A DNA stretch of 27,286 bases from HGM04593 sp045647885 (lineage in GTDB: Bacteria > Bacteroidota > Bacteroidia > Bacteroidales > Bacteroidaceae), in assembly GCA_045647885.1 (NCBI GenBank), contig JAZRMX010000030.1, forward strand, positions 1 through 27,286, written 5' to 3'. The notes beneath the pieces are model-generated. The model made no database searches and was not told the DNA's origin. It saw only the letters and a list, made by a program, of their open reading frames with translations. The first letter of the stretch is position 1. Each line of letters begins with the position of its first letter. Below, piece by piece: positions 14,797-23,882 of this stretch. A program made the translations under genes and the position numbers.

Positions 14797-16590
14797 ATGA
14801 ATATTGAGACAATTTTGAACGAAACAATCATCGCAACCATAAAAGAGCTTTACGGCCAGGAGGTTGCTGCCGAGAAAATTCAGTTACAGAAGACACGCAA
14901 GGAGTTCGAGGGCGACTACACCCTTGTTGTTTTCCCCTTCCTGCAGATGTCTAAAAAGCGCCCTGAGGAGACAGCACAGGAGATTGGCGAGAAAATTGCA
15001 GCCACACAGCCCCTCGTTTCGGGCTTCAACGTAATAAAAGGCTTCCTCAACCTCTCAATTGCAACAAGCTACTGGATTGAATTGCTCCAGAAGATTGACA
15101 ACACCGCAGCGTGGGGAACAGTAAAGGCCGACGAGACATCGCCCCTCGTAATGGTCGAGTACTCTTCGCCCAACACAAACAAGCCCCTTCACCTGGGCCA
15201 CATCCGCAACAACCTGCTCGGTTATGCCCTCTCCAACATACTCGCCGCCAACGGCAACAAAGTGGTGAAAACCAACATTGTAAACGACCGCGGTATACAC
15301 ATCTGCAAATCTATGCTCGCTTGGCAGAAGTGGGGTAACGGCGAGACTCCCGCAAGCAGCGGCAAGAAGGGCGACCACCTCATTGGCGACTACTATGTAG
15401 CCTTCGACAAGCACTACAAAGCCGAGCTTAACGAGCTTATGGCAAACGGTATGAGCAAAGAGGAGGCCGAGGCTGCATCACCCCTTATGGCCGAGGCACG
15501 CGAGATGCTCGTAAAATGGGAAGCCGGCGACAAAGAAGTCCGCAACCTGTGGAGCACCATGAACGGCTGGGTTTACGAAGGATTCGACGAGACATACAAA
15601 CGCCTTGGAGTGGATTTCGACAAAATTTACTACGAGTCAGACACATACCTTGAGGGTAAGGAGACCGTACTCGGCGGACTCGAGAAGGGCATCTTCTACC
15701 GTCGCGACGACAACTCGGTTTGGGCCGACCTCACCAGCGACGGACTCGACGAGAAGCTCCTCCTGCGCAGCGACGGCACATCGGTGTATATGACACAGGA
15801 CATCGGTACAGCGCAGTTGCGTTTCCGCGACTACCCCATCGACAAGATGGTATACGTTGTGGGTAACGAGCAGAACTACCACTTCCAGGTACTCTCACTC
15901 CTACTCGACAAGCTCGGCTTCTCTTGGGGTAAAGGCCTAGTACACTTCTCTTACGGAATGGTTGAGCTCCCCGAGGGCAAAATGAAGAGCCGCGAGGGAA
16001 CAGTGGTTGATGCCGACGACCTTATGGACGAAATGACACGCACCGCACGCGAGACTTCGGAAGAGCTTGGCGGCAAGCTCAACGGAGTATCGGAAGAGGA
16101 AGCAAACGAGATTTACCGCATCATTGGCCTTGGCGCGCTCAAATACTTTATGCTCAAGGTAGATGCACGCAAGAATATGCTCTTCAACCCCAAAGAATCC
16201 ATTGACTTCAACGGCAACACAGGCCCCTTCATACAGTACACCTATGCCCGCACACGCTCAATTGAGCGCAAGGCAGCCGAGAGCGGTTTCGTATGCGACA
16301 ACGCTGCAGCCCCCGCAAGCATCAGCGAGAAGGAGTGCTCTATCATACGCCTGCTCAACGACTTCCCCGCAGTTGTGCGCCAAGCAGGAACCGACTACTC
16401 ACCCTCGGGCATAGCAAACTACGCCTACGAGCTTGCCAAGGAGTACAACCAGTTCTACCACGACTTCAGCATCCTGCGCGAGGAGAACGAGGCTGTAAAA
16501 GCATTCCGCATACTGCTGACACGCAACGTAGGCAAGGTTATTAAAACCGCTATGAACCTCTTGGGAATTGAAGTACCCGAAAGAATGTAA
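14797..16590 (+). CDS. argS: Arginyl-tRNA synthetase
   Basis: The 597-residue class I enzyme charges tRNA-Arg. It has an N-terminal tRNA D-loop binding domain (about 1-100), the HIGH motif as HLGH (132-135) within SSPNTNKPLHLGHIRN, the family segment NDRGIHICKSM, a KMKSREGTVV loop in the KMSKS position, and a C-terminal helical anticodon-binding domain ending EVPERM. Length is normal for the family. Its TAA stop overlaps the ATG of rnhA by one base (TAATG), so the downstream genes are coupled to it. Confidence 0.97.
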   Translation: MNIETILNETIIATIKELYGQEVAAEKIQLQKTRKEFEGDYTLVVFPFLQMSKKRPEETAQEIGEKIAATQPLVSGFNVIKGFLNLSIATSYWIELLQKIDNTAAWGTVKADETSPLVMVEYSSPNTNKPLHLGHIRNNLLGYALSNILAANGNKVVKTNIVNDRGIHICKSMLAWQKWGNGETPASSGKKGDHLIGDYYVAFDKHYKAELNELMANGMSKEEAEAASPLMAEAREMLVKWEAGDKEVRNLWSTMNGWVYEGFDETYKRLGVDFDKIYYESDTYLEGKETVLGGLEKGIFYRRDDNSVWADLTSDGLDEKLLLRSDGTSVYMTQDIGTAQLRFRDYPIDKMVYVVGNEQNYHFQVLSLLLDKLGFSWGKGLVHFSYGMVELPEGKMKSREGTVVDADDLMDEMTRTARETSEELGGKLNGVSEEEANEIYRIIGLGALKYFMLKVDARKNMLFNPKESIDFNGNTGPFIQYTYARTRSIERKAAESGFVCDNAAAPASISEKECSIIRLLNDFPAVVRQAGTDYSPSGIANYAYELAKEYNQFYHDFSILREENEAVKAFRILLTRNVGKVIKTAMNLLGIEVPERM

Positions 16591-17216
16591 TGGCAAAGAA
16601 ACGTTACTATGTAGTGTGGAGCGGCGTCAACACGGGGATATTCTCCTCGTGGGACGAATGCCAGGCGCAGATAAAAGGAGTAAAGCAAGCACTTTACAAA
16701 TCCTTTGACACGCTTGAAGAGGCTCAACGTGCTTACTCATCTTCGCCCCGCGACTACATAGGAAAAACCACCGATAAAAAGACAAAAAACAGCACAGGCG
16801 AGCTACCGGCAAGCGTATACAAGAACGCGCTTGCGGTAGACGCAGCCTGTAGTGGTAACCCCGGACAGATGGAGTATCGTGGAGTATACCTCGCCACCGG
16901 TGAGGAGATTTTCCACTTCGGTCCCATCCTGGGCACCAACAACATAGGCGAATTCCTTGCAATAGTACACGGGCTTGCACTTTTAAAGCAAAAGAACAGT
17001 AGCATACCCATCTACAGCGATAGCCGCAACGCCCTGCTGTGGATAAAACAGCGCTGTTGCAAGACCAAACTGGAACGTTACGCCGAAACAGAGGCCGTCT
17101 ACGAATACATAGAACGCGCCGAAAAGTGGCTGCGCGAGAACAGTTACAACAACCAGCTTATCAAATGGGAAACAGCCGAGTGGGGAGAAATCCCTGCCGA
17201 CTTCGGACGAAAATAA
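16590..17216 (+). CDS. rnhA: Ribonuclease HI with N-terminal caulimovirus-type (viroplasmin/HBD) domain
   Basis: The 208-residue protein joins an N-terminal RNA:DNA hybrid-binding domain (about 3-52, KRYYVVWSGVNTGIFSSWDEC...VKQALYKSFDTLEEAQ) to an RNase H domain. It cuts the RNA strand of RNA-DNA hybrids. The acidic active-site residues are visible: D84 (VDAACSG), E121 (NNIGEF), D144 (YSDS) and D204 near the C-terminus (PADFGRK). The start overlaps the argS stop by one base. The next gene follows after 17 nt, so the three probably share a transcript. Confidence 0.94.
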   Translation: MAKKRYYVVWSGVNTGIFSSWDECQAQIKGVKQALYKSFDTLEEAQRAYSSSPRDYIGKTTDKKTKNSTGELPASVYKNALAVDAACSGNPGQMEYRGVYLATGEEIFHFGPILGTNNIGEFLAIVHGLALLKQKNSSIPIYSDSRNALLWIKQRCCKTKLERYAETEAVYEYIERAEKWLRENSYNNQLIKWETAEWGEIPADFGRK

Positions 17217-17233
17217 CAACAACACAAACCATT

Positions 17234-19045
17234 ATGAAAGAGATAGCAATTACAGAATACCTCTGCTTCCTGGCAGCAATGTGCGCAACAAGCATCATAG
17301 TGTACCACTCATTCAACAAAGGACTGGCACGCAATGCAAAAGGACAACAATTCCGACGCTATCTCATAGCATCGCTCATAAGCATTCTCCCCATAGCCGT
17401 AGCACAGGTACCCGTGTGCAGCGGTGCGGTACTGTTGAATGCAGCAATAGCCCTTTTCTGCGGAGCAAGCTACCCCATAATATTCCACTACAGCAACCAC
17501 AAGCAGGCACACGATTACGACAACCGCATCGACATCGTGTTCGGCATATACCTCTTCGGTTGGTTGTCGGCATTGCAGATTATCAGTGGCAGCCTGCCCG
17601 GTGCTGCAGCCATCGCAGGCGGAGCAATAACCGGACTCGTGGCACTTGTACCCATAATACTTGCCACCATACAGTGGGTACACTATATTATATACGGCAG
17701 CAGTTTCGACATGAACGGAATGCAGGCAACCCTCGACACCGACCGTAACGAAACCATAGAGTTCATAAAATCTTTCCCCCTGTACACCACCATAAGCATA
17801 GCAGTAGCAATAATAGCCCTTCCCACGCTATGCATAGGAGCAGAGATTCTTGTTGTTGCCAACCACGGCACACACATTACAGGCATCATTTTTGCTGCCG
17901 CGTGGGCAATGGGACTATTCGCATATATATGGGTGGGCAAGCGCAGCATGCTCTGCCGCACAGGATTTATGACCCTTTACCTCGACACAAAAGAGTACAG
18001 CCAGCGCACCCGTCTCTATGTTGAAGAGATGGACATACGCCTTAAAGACCTCGAGCTGAAGCCTGCAGGCAAGCAGAACGACGAGCCACACACATATATT
18101 ATGATTATCGGCGAGTCGGCCTCACGCGATTATATGAGCGCATATTTCGACACAGAGTACGACACCACCCCGTGGCTCAAGGAGTGCGACCGCAAGAACT
18201 CCAACCACATTGTATTCACAAACGCCTACTCCTGCCACCACCAGACAGTGCCCACACTCGAGCAGGTACTCACAGAGCGCAACCAATACAACGGCAAGCA
18301 GTTCTACGAGTCGGTATCCATCATCGACATAGCCCGCAAGGCCGGATACACAACCCACTGGTACAGCAATCAGGGCTGCATAGGCGTTGCCGACACATCA
18401 GTAACCCTTGTGGCAAACACCAGCGACACTGCAAAGTGGACTAAACAGGAAGTGAACAAGCTGCAATACGACGGTTCCCTCATAGAGTTCCTCGACGAGG
18501 TAGACCCCAGCAAGAACAACTTTGTGGTACTGCACCTTATGGGCAGCCACTTCAACTACATAAACCGCTACCCCAAGGAGCACACCATGTGGGGAGAGCC
18601 CGGCGTGCAGGACAACCTGCTCAACTATTTCAACTCCCTGCACTACACCGACAGCCTTTTGAAAGAGGTATACGAGTATGCAAGCAAGAAACTCAACCTT
18701 CAGGCAATGCTCTACTTCAGCGACCACGCAGCCGTGCCCGACAAGCGCCGCCCGCCCCACTTCAACGGTTTCGACATGGTTCGCATACCAATGAGCATAC
18801 ACTGCACCGACAGCTACATAACCCACCACAAGGAGCGTTTCGAGGCCCTCAAAGCCCACAAGAAGACATTCTTCACAAACGACCTTGTCTATGAGCTTGT
18901 CTGCGGCCTGCTCGACGTGGAGAGCAACCATTTCGATAGCAGTAACTCACTCGCCCACAAAGAGTACAAGTACACACGCGATATGCTCTACACCTGCAAC
19001 GGCGAGTTCTGTATAAAGAACGACACAGCAGTGGAAACAGAATAA
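17234..19045 (+). CDS. Phosphoethanolamine transferase, CptA/EptA-like (alkaline phosphatase superfamily)
   Basis: The 603-residue protein has an N-terminal membrane region (roughly five to seven segments, residues 8-236) and a periplasmic sulfatase-fold domain. It should move phosphoethanolamine from phosphatidylethanolamine to lipid A or core sugars. Active-site signs: E294 (IIGESASRDY, metal), probable nucleophile T338 (SCHHQTVPTLEQVLT, closer to the CptA YTIE pattern than to EptA), H439 (HLMGSHFNY), and D497-H498 (YFSDH). The frame is open upstream to 17039 inside rnhA, but the ATG at 17234 (MKEIAITEY), 17 nt after the rnhA stop, is the natural start. Acceptor identity is not decidable from sequence. 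The transcript ends at a strong hairpin. Confidence 0.88.
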   Translation: MKEIAITEYLCFLAAMCATSIIVYHSFNKGLARNAKGQQFRRYLIASLISILPIAVAQVPVCSGAVLLNAAIALFCGASYPIIFHYSNHKQAHDYDNRIDIVFGIYLFGWLSALQIISGSLPGAAAIAGGAITGLVALVPIILATIQWVHYIIYGSSFDMNGMQATLDTDRNETIEFIKSFPLYTTISIAVAIIALPTLCIGAEILVVANHGTHITGIIFAAAWAMGLFAYIWVGKRSMLCRTGFMTLYLDTKEYSQRTRLYVEEMDIRLKDLELKPAGKQNDEPHTYIMIIGESASRDYMSAYFDTEYDTTPWLKECDRKNSNHIVFTNAYSCHHQTVPTLEQVLTERNQYNGKQFYESVSIIDIARKAGYTTHWYSNQGCIGVADTSVTLVANTSDTAKWTKQEVNKLQYDGSLIEFLDEVDPSKNNFVVLHLMGSHFNYINRYPKEHTMWGEPGVQDNLLNYFNSLHYTDSLLKEVYEYASKKLNLQAMLYFSDHAAVPDKRRPPHFNGFDMVRIPMSIHCTDSYITHHKERFEALKAHKKTFFTNDLVYELVCGLLDVESNHFDSSNSLAHKEYKYTRDMLYTCNGEFCIKNDTAVETE

Positions 19046-19058
19046 ATGAAAAAACATA

Positions 19059-19106
19059 CAAATAAATAAAGAGACGTGTCTGCAGACACGGCTCTTTATT
19101 TATTTG
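19059..19106. terminator. Bidirectional terminator between the phosphoethanolamine transferase and GT4 genes
   Basis: Fifteen bp (19059-19073 with 19092-19106), one mismatch (19074/19091) and six bp CGTGTC/GACACG close a TGCA loop. The outer arms are AT-rich and serve as tails on both strands. It separates two convergent genes and has the same design (15 bp, one mismatch, GC-rich core, 4-nt loop) as the hairpin at 9705-9756. Confidence 0.92.
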
Positions 19107-19121
19107 TAATCAGCGAAAAGC

Positions 19122-20267
19122 CTACTTTTCGGCAAGCAGGCTCCCGTAACACTCCATAGTCTCCTTCGCAAAGTTCTCGGGGGTGAATTTAGCAGCCCAC
19201 TCAAGCCCCTGCGCCACCATCTTCTCGCGCACAGCAGGGAGCATACACTCCTTTATGGCTGCAGCAATTGCCTCCACATCATAAGGCGCAGTATATTTGC
19301 TACCGGGGCCACCGGCCTCCTCAAGGCAGGAGCCTGTTGCAGCCACCACCGGCACACAACTGTTCAAAGCCTCGAGAAGAGGAATACCAAAACCCTCGTA
19401 TATCGACATATAGGCAAAGACATCGGCACAGCGGTATATCACAGGCAGGTCATTGTAAGGAACACCGTGTAACAGGTGAACCCTGCCCTGCAAGCCATTC
19501 TGCTGCACATACTCGTCAATAAGCGCAGTGTACTTTGTGCGACGGCCCACAGCCACAAGATGCACATCACTTGGCAGATGTTTGAGTGCCTTTACAACAG
19601 AAAGCAGGTTCTTGCGTCTCTCTATTGTACCCACCGACACCACAAATTTCCCGGGCAAAGAGTACTTCTCACGCACACGTGCCTTCTCCTCCTCCGATGG
19701 CTGCACCGCAAAAAGCGAGTCGCAACCCTGGTAAATAACCTTTATCTTTGCAGGCTCAATGCCATAATGCTCCACAATATCGCGCTTTGTACACTCGCTC
19801 ACAGCAATCACGCAGTCGGCATTTACACAGGCACGGCGGAATTTATAGTTATAAATCATTCTGTCTATCGGAGGATAGCACTCGGGGCATTTAAGGAATA
19901 TCAGGTCGTGGACAGTAACCACGCTTTTAACCCCGGGATGGGCACGGCGTATATTAAGCGGCAATTCATTGCTCAATCCGTGGAAAATCTGCACCCCGTC
20001 GTTGCAAATGTCATCGGTAATGCCCCACACACGCCACAGAGAGCGAAAAGCTTTGTTCCAGCGCCCCACAGGCAACACTTTTTTCACAGCCCCGGCAGCA
20101 GATGAGAGAATAGAAGAGAACTTCTTGTTGTCAACATCCTTGGGCACATATACAAGATACTCGTTGCCGGGGAAATTCGCGGCAAGAGCCTCAATAGCAT
20201 AACGGCTATAATTGCCAAGACCTGTAAAATTCTGCGCAGCACGCTTACCGTCGTAACCTATCTTCAT
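19122..20267 (-). CDS. GT4 family glycosyltransferase (GT-B fold)
   Basis: The 381-residue protein resembles mannosyltransferase-type GT4 enzymes that use nucleotide sugars. It has an N-terminal acceptor domain starting MKIGYDGKRAAQNFTGLGNYSR, a DLIFLKCPECYP segment, AVSECTKRDIVEHYGI, the domain start FVVSVGTIERRKNL, and the E-x7-E signature EGFGIPLLE (E291, E299). The donor and acceptor cannot be told; a role in LPS core, capsule or other glycan synthesis is inference. The ATG at 20267 is preferred over the TTG at 20273. A -7 box stands 23 nt upstream. It is a single gene, convergent with the phosphoethanolamine transferase and divergent from the radical SAM gene. Confidence 0.9.
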   Translation of the reverse strand: MKIGYDGKRAAQNFTGLGNYSRYAIEALAANFPGNEYLVYVPKDVDNKKFSSILSSAAGAVKKVLPVGRWNKAFRSLWRVWGITDDICNDGVQIFHGLSNELPLNIRRAHPGVKSVVTVHDLIFLKCPECYPPIDRMIYNYKFRRACVNADCVIAVSECTKRDIVEHYGIEPAKIKVIYQGCDSLFAVQPSEEEKARVREKYSLPGKFVVSVGTIERRKNLLSVVKALKHLPSDVHLVAVGRRTKYTALIDEYVQQNGLQGRVHLLHGVPYNDLPVIYRCADVFAYMSIYEGFGIPLLEALNSCVPVVAATGSCLEEAGGPGSKYTAPYDVEAIAAAIKECMLPAVREKMVAQGLEWAAKFTPENFAKETMECYGSLLAEK

Positions 20268-20289
20268 ATCCAAATCTTAATGTATATTG

Positions 20290-20297
20290 CAAATATA
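20290..20297 (-). promoter_or_regulatory. -7 box for the GT4 gene
   Basis: The minus strand reads TATATTTG (20297-20290), matching TAnnTTTG. The start would be near 20283, giving a leader of about 16 nt before the ATG at 20267. No clear TTTG element stands upstream at the usual distance. Confidence 0.5.
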
Positions 20298-20342
20298 ACA
20301 CTATTTACGTTTTCTTTTTACAGAGCCAATCAAATTTATTCT

Positions 20343-20350
20343 TATTTTTG
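20343..20350 (+). promoter_or_regulatory. -7 box for the radical SAM gene
   Basis: TATTTTTG matches TAnnTTTG and lies 31 nt before the ATG at 20381. The upstream element is not clear. It faces away from the GT4 -7 box 45 bp to the left, so the upstream contacts of the two promoters would overlap. Confidence 0.5.
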
Positions 20351-20380
20351 CACTCGCTAACAACAAGCAAAAAGAGAAAA

Positions 20381-21157
20381 ATGCCGACAATAATATTCCC
20401 ATCGCCCATCTTCGGGCCCATCAAAAGCCGCCGTTTAGGAATCTCACTGGGTATAAACCTCCTACCCGGCGATGGTAAAATATGCACATTCGACTGCATA
20501 TACTGTGAGTGTGGGCTCAACGCCGAGCGCCGCAGCCACAGTTCCCTACCCACACGCGAGGAGGTTGCAATGAAACTCGAAGAGAAACTTGTGGAGATGC
20601 AGCGCGAGGGAGTAACCCCCGACGTGCTCACCTTTGCCGGCAACGGAGAGCCCACCATACACCCGGCATTCCCCGAAATCATTGCCGACACCATAGCCCT
20701 GCGCGACAAACTCTGCCCGCAAGCCAAGGTTAGTGTGTTGAGCAACTCAACCCTCATAACCCGCGAAAAGGTGTTCAATGCCCTGAAAATGGTGGACAAC
20801 AACATACTCAAGCTCGACACCATAAACACAGAATACATAAAGCTCACCGACCGCCCCTGCGCTGCATACGACCTTGCAGCCATCATCGAAAAGATGAAAG
20901 CCTTTGAGGGCAGGATAGTTATACAGACAATGTTTATGAAGGGCAGCATTGACGGACAAATCATAGACAATACCACCGATGAATACGTACTTCCCTGGAT
21001 TGCCGCAGTAAAGGAGATTGCCCCACGCGAGTGTATGATATACACCATAGACCGCGAGACACCCGTCAAAGGGCTGCAGAAAGCCACAAAAGAGAAACTC
21101 GACAGCATTGTGGAGAAGCTGCAGAGAGAGGGCATAAAAGCCTCGGCATCGTATTAG
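20381..21157 (+). CDS. Radical SAM protein (COG0731-like Fe-S oxidoreductase)
   Basis: The 258-residue protein has the radical SAM cluster motif CTFDCIYC (C35, C39, C42), directly followed by another cysteine (C44). It also has a typical LTFAGNGEPTIHPAF segment (the GGE-like SAM-binding region) and an N-terminal FGPIKSRRLGISLGINLLP stretch found in the COG0731 group. The substrate is not known; relatives include wyosine-type tRNA modification enzymes, but this gene lacks features that would assign it there. I chose the ATG at 20381 (MPTIIFPSP) over an upstream in-frame start at 20348, which overlaps the -7 box. The stop codon is only 20 bp from the stop of the convergent YqaA gene. Confidence 0.9.
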   Translation: MPTIIFPSPIFGPIKSRRLGISLGINLLPGDGKICTFDCIYCECGLNAERRSHSSLPTREEVAMKLEEKLVEMQREGVTPDVLTFAGNGEPTIHPAFPEIIADTIALRDKLCPQAKVSVLSNSTLITREKVFNALKMVDNNILKLDTINTEYIKLTDRPCAAYDLAAIIEKMKAFEGRIVIQTMFMKGSIDGQIIDNTTDEYVLPWIAAVKEIAPRECMIYTIDRETPVKGLQKATKEKLDSIVEKLQREGIKASASY

Positions 21158-21177
21158 TGGAAGAGAGAGGGGAAATA

Positions 21178-21642
21178 CTAATCGAGCAGATGCGCAACGC
21201 CGGCATAAGAGGCGGTTATAAAGCTGTAACGCACAAGCTTTCCGGCAGCCATAACCAAAGCCACCTTCCACCAAGTAACGCGCATAACACCCAGCATCAC
21301 CAGCAACGTTTCACCAAGCACCGGCACAAATGAGATTGCCGCAGCCCAGTAGCCATACCTTTGAATAATCCTGTCGGCACGCTGCATACGCCTTGGAGTA
21401 ATCTTGAACATCTTTATCACCCTGTTCTTGTCGGCTAGCCAGCCCACGAAAAAGCAGGTAACACCACCAAGTGTATTGCCCAATGTAGCCACAAGAGTGA
21501 GCCACACAGCATTCAGCCCCATACTCAAAAAGAATACCAGAAGCACCTCACTTGTAATGGGGACAATGGAGCCCGACAGGAAGGCAAGCACACCCATACC
21601 CCAGAAACCATACTCGGCGAAGAATTGAATCAACCCATCCAT
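21178..21642 (-). CDS. YqaA/DedA-like membrane protein (VTT domain)
   Basis: The 154-residue protein has four or so membrane segments and the DedA/SNARE-associated (VTT) pattern: FLSGSIVPITSEVLLVFF, GNTLGGVTCFFVGWLAD, and the re-entrant-type YGYWAAAISFVPVLGETLLVMLGVMRV. DedA-family proteins are linked to lipid (undecaprenyl phosphate or phospholipid) flipping and envelope stability; the short YqaA branch is uncharacterised. The ATG at 21642 (MDGLIQFF) overlaps the end of the upstream membrane protein gene by 13 bp. The longer frame to 21669 would need a TTG start. It is the last gene of the run rlmL-purD-membrane protein-yqaA. Confidence 0.87.
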   Translation of the reverse strand: MDGLIQFFAEYGFWGMGVLAFLSGSIVPITSEVLLVFFLSMGLNAVWLTLVATLGNTLGGVTCFFVGWLADKNRVIKMFKITPRRMQRADRIIQRYGYWAAAISFVPVLGETLLVMLGVMRVTWWKVALVMAAGKLVRYSFITASYAGVAHLLD

Positions 21643-22595
21643 AAGCAAATTACAGCTATCAGTAGCCAAGCTACATTAAGTGAAACAAAATATATATTGG
21701 ACACCTTTGTAACCTTCATTGAGAATACATAAGATGCCATAACAGCAACCACCGGCATACGCCACACAAGGAACAGCAGACTGTCGTGCGGAAAAACCAA
21801 TGTGAGCAGCAGCATATACGCATCGAGCATAAGCAGAAAGAGCAGACGCCTGCGCAGCAAAGGCTTTGCCGGGTACGACGATGTTGCATATATACTGGCA
21901 GCAACAACAAGTACCAACACCTCCATCGCCAGAGCTGCACAAAGCAAAGGCGGCAGACAAAGCCCCGTAAAAGGAACAATCGCAGCAAGCGATTGTTTGG
22001 CAGGCAACACCAATACCTCCATTGGAGGAAATACATAGATACCGCCACACAAGAGCCACAAGGGTGTAAGCACCCCAAGCAGAGCTGCCGCAATGCCACT
22101 TGCACGCGCCACGCGCGCCACAAATATATATGCCACAAACAGGGGGAGCAACAGCAACAGCTGCGTAGCCACGAGCGACGATGCTGTGAGCATGGCAAAA
22201 GCCCCGTAAATAACCCGTTGGGGGTTGGCAGAACGGTCACATTCAAGCAACTGCACCACCGCAAGAAGCAACAGCAACAGCGAGATGGCACACATATAAC
22301 AAGGCTGCACAAACGGCAGCACAGCCGTCAGCCACATAAAGACCGCAGGCAGGAACGGCACACGACGCTCAAACAGATACATATTGCCAAGCACAAAGGC
22401 TGCAGCCACATAAGCCAGTAGGGATATTGCACGCGAGGCAATGTCACCCATTTCCCATAAAACAGGAAGAGTGCAGCCCCAGCCAACGCCGCGCACCGCA
22501 CTCAAAGCCCACAGAAATAACGACACAACAAGCATTCCTACCGCAGGATAACCCGTGGCAACGAAACGCCCCTGTAACGAATTTCTATAAGTCAA
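21630..22595 (-). CDS. Polytopic membrane protein of unknown function
   Basis: I do not recognise the family. The product is up to 321 residues and almost wholly hydrophobic, with about ten predicted membrane segments, few charged residues and many Leu/Val/Ala. The frame starts with TTG at 22595 inside the end of purD (11-bp overlap); the first in-frame ATG is at 22535, which would remove RNSLQGRFVATGYPAVG. The TTG start and tight overlap suggest translational coupling to purD. It overlaps the YqaA gene by 13 bp at its end. The position between purD and a DedA-like gene hints at an envelope role, but that is only context. Confidence 0.8.
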   Translation of the reverse strand: MTYRNSLQGRFVATGYPAVGMLVVSLFLWALSAVRGVGWGCTLPVLWEMGDIASRAISLLAYVAAAFVLGNMYLFERRVPFLPAVFMWLTAVLPFVQPCYMCAISLLLLLLAVVQLLECDRSANPQRVIYGAFAMLTASSLVATQLLLLLPLFVAYIFVARVARASGIAAALLGVLTPLWLLCGGIYVFPPMEVLVLPAKQSLAAIVPFTGLCLPPLLCAALAMEVLVLVVAASIYATSSYPAKPLLRRRLLFLLMLDAYMLLLTLVFPHDSLLFLVWRMPVVAVMASYVFSMKVTKVSNIYFVSLNVAWLLIAVICLWMG

Positions 22596-23853
22596 AACCT
22601 ATATCTCCTCTGAAATATTTCTTTTCATATTTAATCGCGTCGGCAGCGCGGAACGATTTCTCCAGTGCCTCGGCACGATTCTCACCATAAGAGCAAGCAG
22701 CAATAACACGACCGCCTGCTGTTACCACCTTACCATCCTTCACGGTTGTACCGGCGTGGAAAAGTATACTGTCGGTAACATTCTCAAAGCCTGTCATCTC
22801 GAAACCCTTATCATAAGCCTCGGGGTAACCGCCCGAAACAAGCATAACACACACCGCAGTACGGTCGTCGAACTCCACGGTAGCCTGCGACAGAGTGCCG
22901 GCAGCAACCATCTCAAAGAGCTCCACGATGTCCGTCTTCAAACGCAACATAACCGACTCGGTCTCAGGGTCACCCATACGCACGTTGTACTCGATAACCA
23001 TAGGCTCACCCTCTACATTGATAAGGCCGAAGAAGATGAAACCCTTATAGAGGAGTCCGTCACTTACAAGACCTTCAACAGTGGGGCGTATGATTCTCTC
23101 ATCAACCTTCTGCATCCACTCTTTTGTGGCAAAAGGCACAGGAGAGATTGAACCCATACCACCGGTATTAAGGCCGGTGTTACCCTCGCCAATGCGCTTG
23201 TAATCCTTCGCCTCGGGAAGAGTCACATAATTTTTGCCATCGGTGAGAACAAATACAGAACACTCGATTCCATCGAGGAATTCCTCTATCACCACCGTTG
23301 CCGATGAAGAGCCGAACATACCGTCGAGCATCTCGTCGAGACTCTTTTTCGCCTCCTCAATAGTGGGGAGAATCAGCACTCCCTTACCGGCACAAAGACC
23401 GTCGGCCTTAAGCACATAAGGAGCCTTCAAGCCCTCAAGGAAAGTGTAAGCCTCGGCCTTCTCCGCCGCTGTAAAAGCGCGGTAAGCAGCAGTGGGGATA
23501 TTGTGACGCTGCATAAAGTCCTTAGCAAAGCTCTTGCTACCCTCAAGCTCGGCAGCTGCACGAGTGGGACCGACAACAGCAATATTTTTCAGTCTGTCAT
23601 CACTCTGAAAATAGTCGTACACACCCTTTACCAAAGGATCCTCGGGGCCTACAACCACCATATTTACACCATTCTCGAGCACAAACGCTGCAATAGCGTC
23701 AAAGTCGCAAACGGCAATATTTACATTCTCGCCCACCTGCGATGTTCCCGCGTTACCGGGAGCAATAAACAATTTCTCGAGTTTAGGACTCTGAGCAATC
23801 TTCCACGCCAATGCGTGCTCGCGTCCACCGCTGCCTAAAAGCAAAATTTTCAT
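22585..23853 (-). CDS. purD: Phosphoribosylamine-glycine ligase (GAR synthetase)
   Basis: The 422-residue ATP-grasp enzyme makes glycinamide ribonucleotide from phosphoribosylamine, glycine and ATP, the second step of purine synthesis. It opens with MKILLLGSGGREHALAW, has GPEDPLVKGVYD (about 69-80), the ATP-grasp core with YVLKADGLCAGKGVLI, the signature MGDPETESVM, and a C-terminal domain with GYP and ITAGGRV-like segments (VTAGGRVIAA). Length is standard. It starts 29 nt after the stop of the rlmL-like gene and overlaps the next gene by 11 bp, so it lies inside an operon rather than with other pur genes. Confidence 0.97.
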   Translation of the reverse strand: MKILLLGSGGREHALAWKIAQSPKLEKLFIAPGNAGTSQVGENVNIAVCDFDAIAAFVLENGVNMVVVGPEDPLVKGVYDYFQSDDRLKNIAVVGPTRAAAELEGSKSFAKDFMQRHNIPTAAYRAFTAAEKAEAYTFLEGLKAPYVLKADGLCAGKGVLILPTIEEAKKSLDEMLDGMFGSSSATVVIEEFLDGIECSVFVLTDGKNYVTLPEAKDYKRIGEGNTGLNTGGMGSISPVPFATKEWMQKVDERIIRPTVEGLVSDGLLYKGFIFFGLINVEGEPMVIEYNVRMGDPETESVMLRLKTDIVELFEMVAAGTLSQATVEFDDRTAVCVMLVSGGYPEAYDKGFEMTGFENVTDSILFHAGTTVKDGKVVTAGGRVIAACSYGENRAEALEKSFRAADAIKYEKKYFRGDIGFDL

Positions 23854-23882
23854 AGTGATGAATTATTTATATCTGTTTTTAA

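Noticed and set aside
17039..17233. Longer N-terminus for the phosphoethanolamine transferase
   Set aside because: The frame lies inside rnhA and gives a basic, non-membrane sequence; the ATG at 17234 leads straight into the first membrane segment.
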